Part shown: positions 63,182-64,000 of the stretch, one piece after another
How the letters are laid out: each line of letters starts with the position of its first letter
Position numbering within the stretch: the first letter of the stretch is position 1
Source of the DNA: Paenibacillus rhizovicinus
GTDB taxonomy: Bacteria > Bacillota > Bacilli > Paenibacillales > Paenibacillaceae
Length of the DNA stretch: 64,000 nucleotides
Assembly: GCF_010365285.1 (NCBI RefSeq)
Contig: NZ_CP048286.1
Location: 6,312,001 to 6,376,000 of the forward strand
Direction of reading: 5' to 3'
Notes under the pieces: model-generated
Told to the model about the DNA's origin: nothing
The model's database searches: none
What the model saw: only the letters and a program-made list of their open reading frames with translations
Translations under genes and position numbers: made by a program

Positions 63182-64000
63182 ATGGATAACAAGGTAAGCG
63201 TGAAACTGGCGGATGGATCGGTAAGAAGCTGCAGCAAAGGGGTGTCGGTCGCGACGCTGGCGGAGCAGATCAGTCCCGTGCTGCGCAAGAACGCCGTCGC
63301 AGGCAGAGTGGACGGCAGGCTGGTTGATTTGAGCTCCGTCATCCAAGCGGATTGCGAGGTGGAGATCATCCCGCTGGAAAGCGATGCGGGGCTGGAGGTG
63401 TACCGCCACAGCACGGCTCACTTGCTGGCTCAGGCGGTCAAGCGCCTTTACGGCGGCCGCGGAGCGGGAGAGGTGCAGCTCGGAATCGGACCCGTCATTC
63501 AGGACGGATTCTACTACGACATCGCGGCTGCGGAGCCGTTGACACCAGCTGAACTGCGTGCCATCGAGAAGGAAATGGAGGCGATCGCGCGCGAGAATTT
63601 GCCCATTGTCCGCCATGTGCTCGGCAGGGAAGAGGCGATTTCGCTGTTCGAGGCGCGAGGTGAACGGTTAAAGGTCGAGCTGATCCGCGATTTGCCCGCC
63701 GAAGCGGAAATCTCCGTATACGAGCAAGGCGAATTCGTGGACCTGTGCCGCGGACCGCATCTGCCTTCGACGGGGCGGATAAAGGCGTTCAAGCTGCTCA
63801 GCGTAGCCGGCGCGTATTGGCGCGGCGATGCGGGCAACGCCGTACTGCAGCGTGTCTATGGCACGGCATTCCTGAAGAAAGCGCAGCTGGAGCATCATTT
63901 GGAGCTGCTGGAGGAAATCAAGAAGCGCGACCACCGGAAGCTCGGCAAGGAGCTCGGGCTGTTCATGTTCTCCGAGGAAGCGCCGGGCATGCCGTTCTTC
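63182..64000 (+). CDS. thrS: Threonyl-tRNA synthetase, N-terminal part (cut by window edge)
   Basis: 273 codons are present before the edge. The TGS domain (residues 1-60: VSVKLADGSVRSCSKGVSVA) is followed by the editing domain with YRHSTAHLLAQAVKRLYG, IGPVIQDGFYYDI and VDLCRGPHLPSTGRIKAFKL, the His/Cys zinc-like editing site of bacterial ThrRS. The catalytic core begins at GKELGLFMFSEEAPGMPFF. GGAGGAAGG precedes ATG 63182. Expression is under the T-box upstream. Confidence 0.96.
   Translation, partial: MDNKVSVKLADGSVRSCSKGVSVATLAEQISPVLRKNAVAGRVDGRLVDLSSVIQADCEVEIIPLESDAGLEVYRHSTAHLLAQAVKRLYGGRGAGEVQLGIGPVIQDGFYYDIAAAEPLTPAELRAIEKEMEAIARENLPIVRHVLGREEAISLFEARGERLKVELIRDLPAEAEISVYEQGEFVDLCRGPHLPSTGRIKAFKLLSVAGAYWRGDAGNAVLQRVYGTAFLKKAQLEHHLELLEEIKKRDHRKLGKELGLFMFSEEAPGMPFF

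Overview
The window looks like the chromosome of a high-GC member of the Paenibacillaceae (Paenibacillus/Cohnella type). This rests on protein similarity to Bacillales families, strong GGAGG-type ribosome binding sites with frequent TTG/GTG starts, sigma-A style promoters, a T-box leader in front of thrS, stalk-domain and DUF4178/DUF4247 proteins, and many AraC/LacI/MerR regulators. No rRNA, prophage, insertion sequence, CRISPR array or origin was found.

Layout. 1-6.1 kb: the 5' end of a LysR regulator, divergent from a PurA-type adenylosuccinate synthetase; a cation diffusion facilitator; a secreted stalk-domain protein; and an unusual fused double ABC permease. 6.2-8.7 kb: an AraC regulator divergent from a PhyH dioxygenase fused to HEAT repeats. 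8.8-10.8 kb: a LacI regulator convergent with ribokinase, which has a visible operator. 11.0-11.2 kb: tRNA-Thr and tRNA-Pro. 11.3-14.8 kb: a GNAT protein, then an envelope-stress cluster pspA-DUF350-DUF4178-DUF4247 behind an ECF sigma (sigma-W-like) promoter. 15.0-17.7 kb: an LplT-like transporter, an APH-type kinase and a DUF4269 protein.

18.3-38.7 kb is one large exopolysaccharide locus. It encodes a tyrosine phosphatase, a Wzz-like protein and a BY-kinase (chain-length control); a PglF-PglE-PglD set that predicts UDP-N,N'-diacetylbacillosamine; an initiating phosphoglycosyl transferase fused to a GT4 enzyme; two more GT4 enzymes; a flippase; a putative polymerase; a pyruvyl transferase; an acyltransferase; and galU, ugd and an epimerase supplying UDP-Glc, UDP-GlcA and probably UDP-GalA. 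It ends with a frame-disrupted membrane protein and a secreted Asn/Gly-repeat protein.

38.8-48.5 kb is a mixed region: an AraC regulator, an unrecognised coiled protein, DUF2332, an ABC exporter, a DeoR regulator coupled to a MurA paralogue that has Asp where the catalytic Cys is expected, and an iron-type alcohol dehydrogenase divergent from a MarR regulator. Short degenerate tandem repeats sit between genes here and in the polysaccharide locus. 48.7-56.5 kb is a glycogen operon, glgB-glgC-glgD-glgA plus a GH15 glucoamylase.

56.6-62.7 kb is the most interesting part: a BmrR-like MerR regulator divergent from an operon encoding a lipoprotein substrate-binding protein, an epimerase/dehydrogenase, Rieske dioxygenase alpha and beta subunits, a small unknown protein and a metallo-beta-lactamase-fold hydrolase. 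The operon promoter has the 19-bp spacer and central dyad typical of MerR control. The window ends in thrS behind a T-box.
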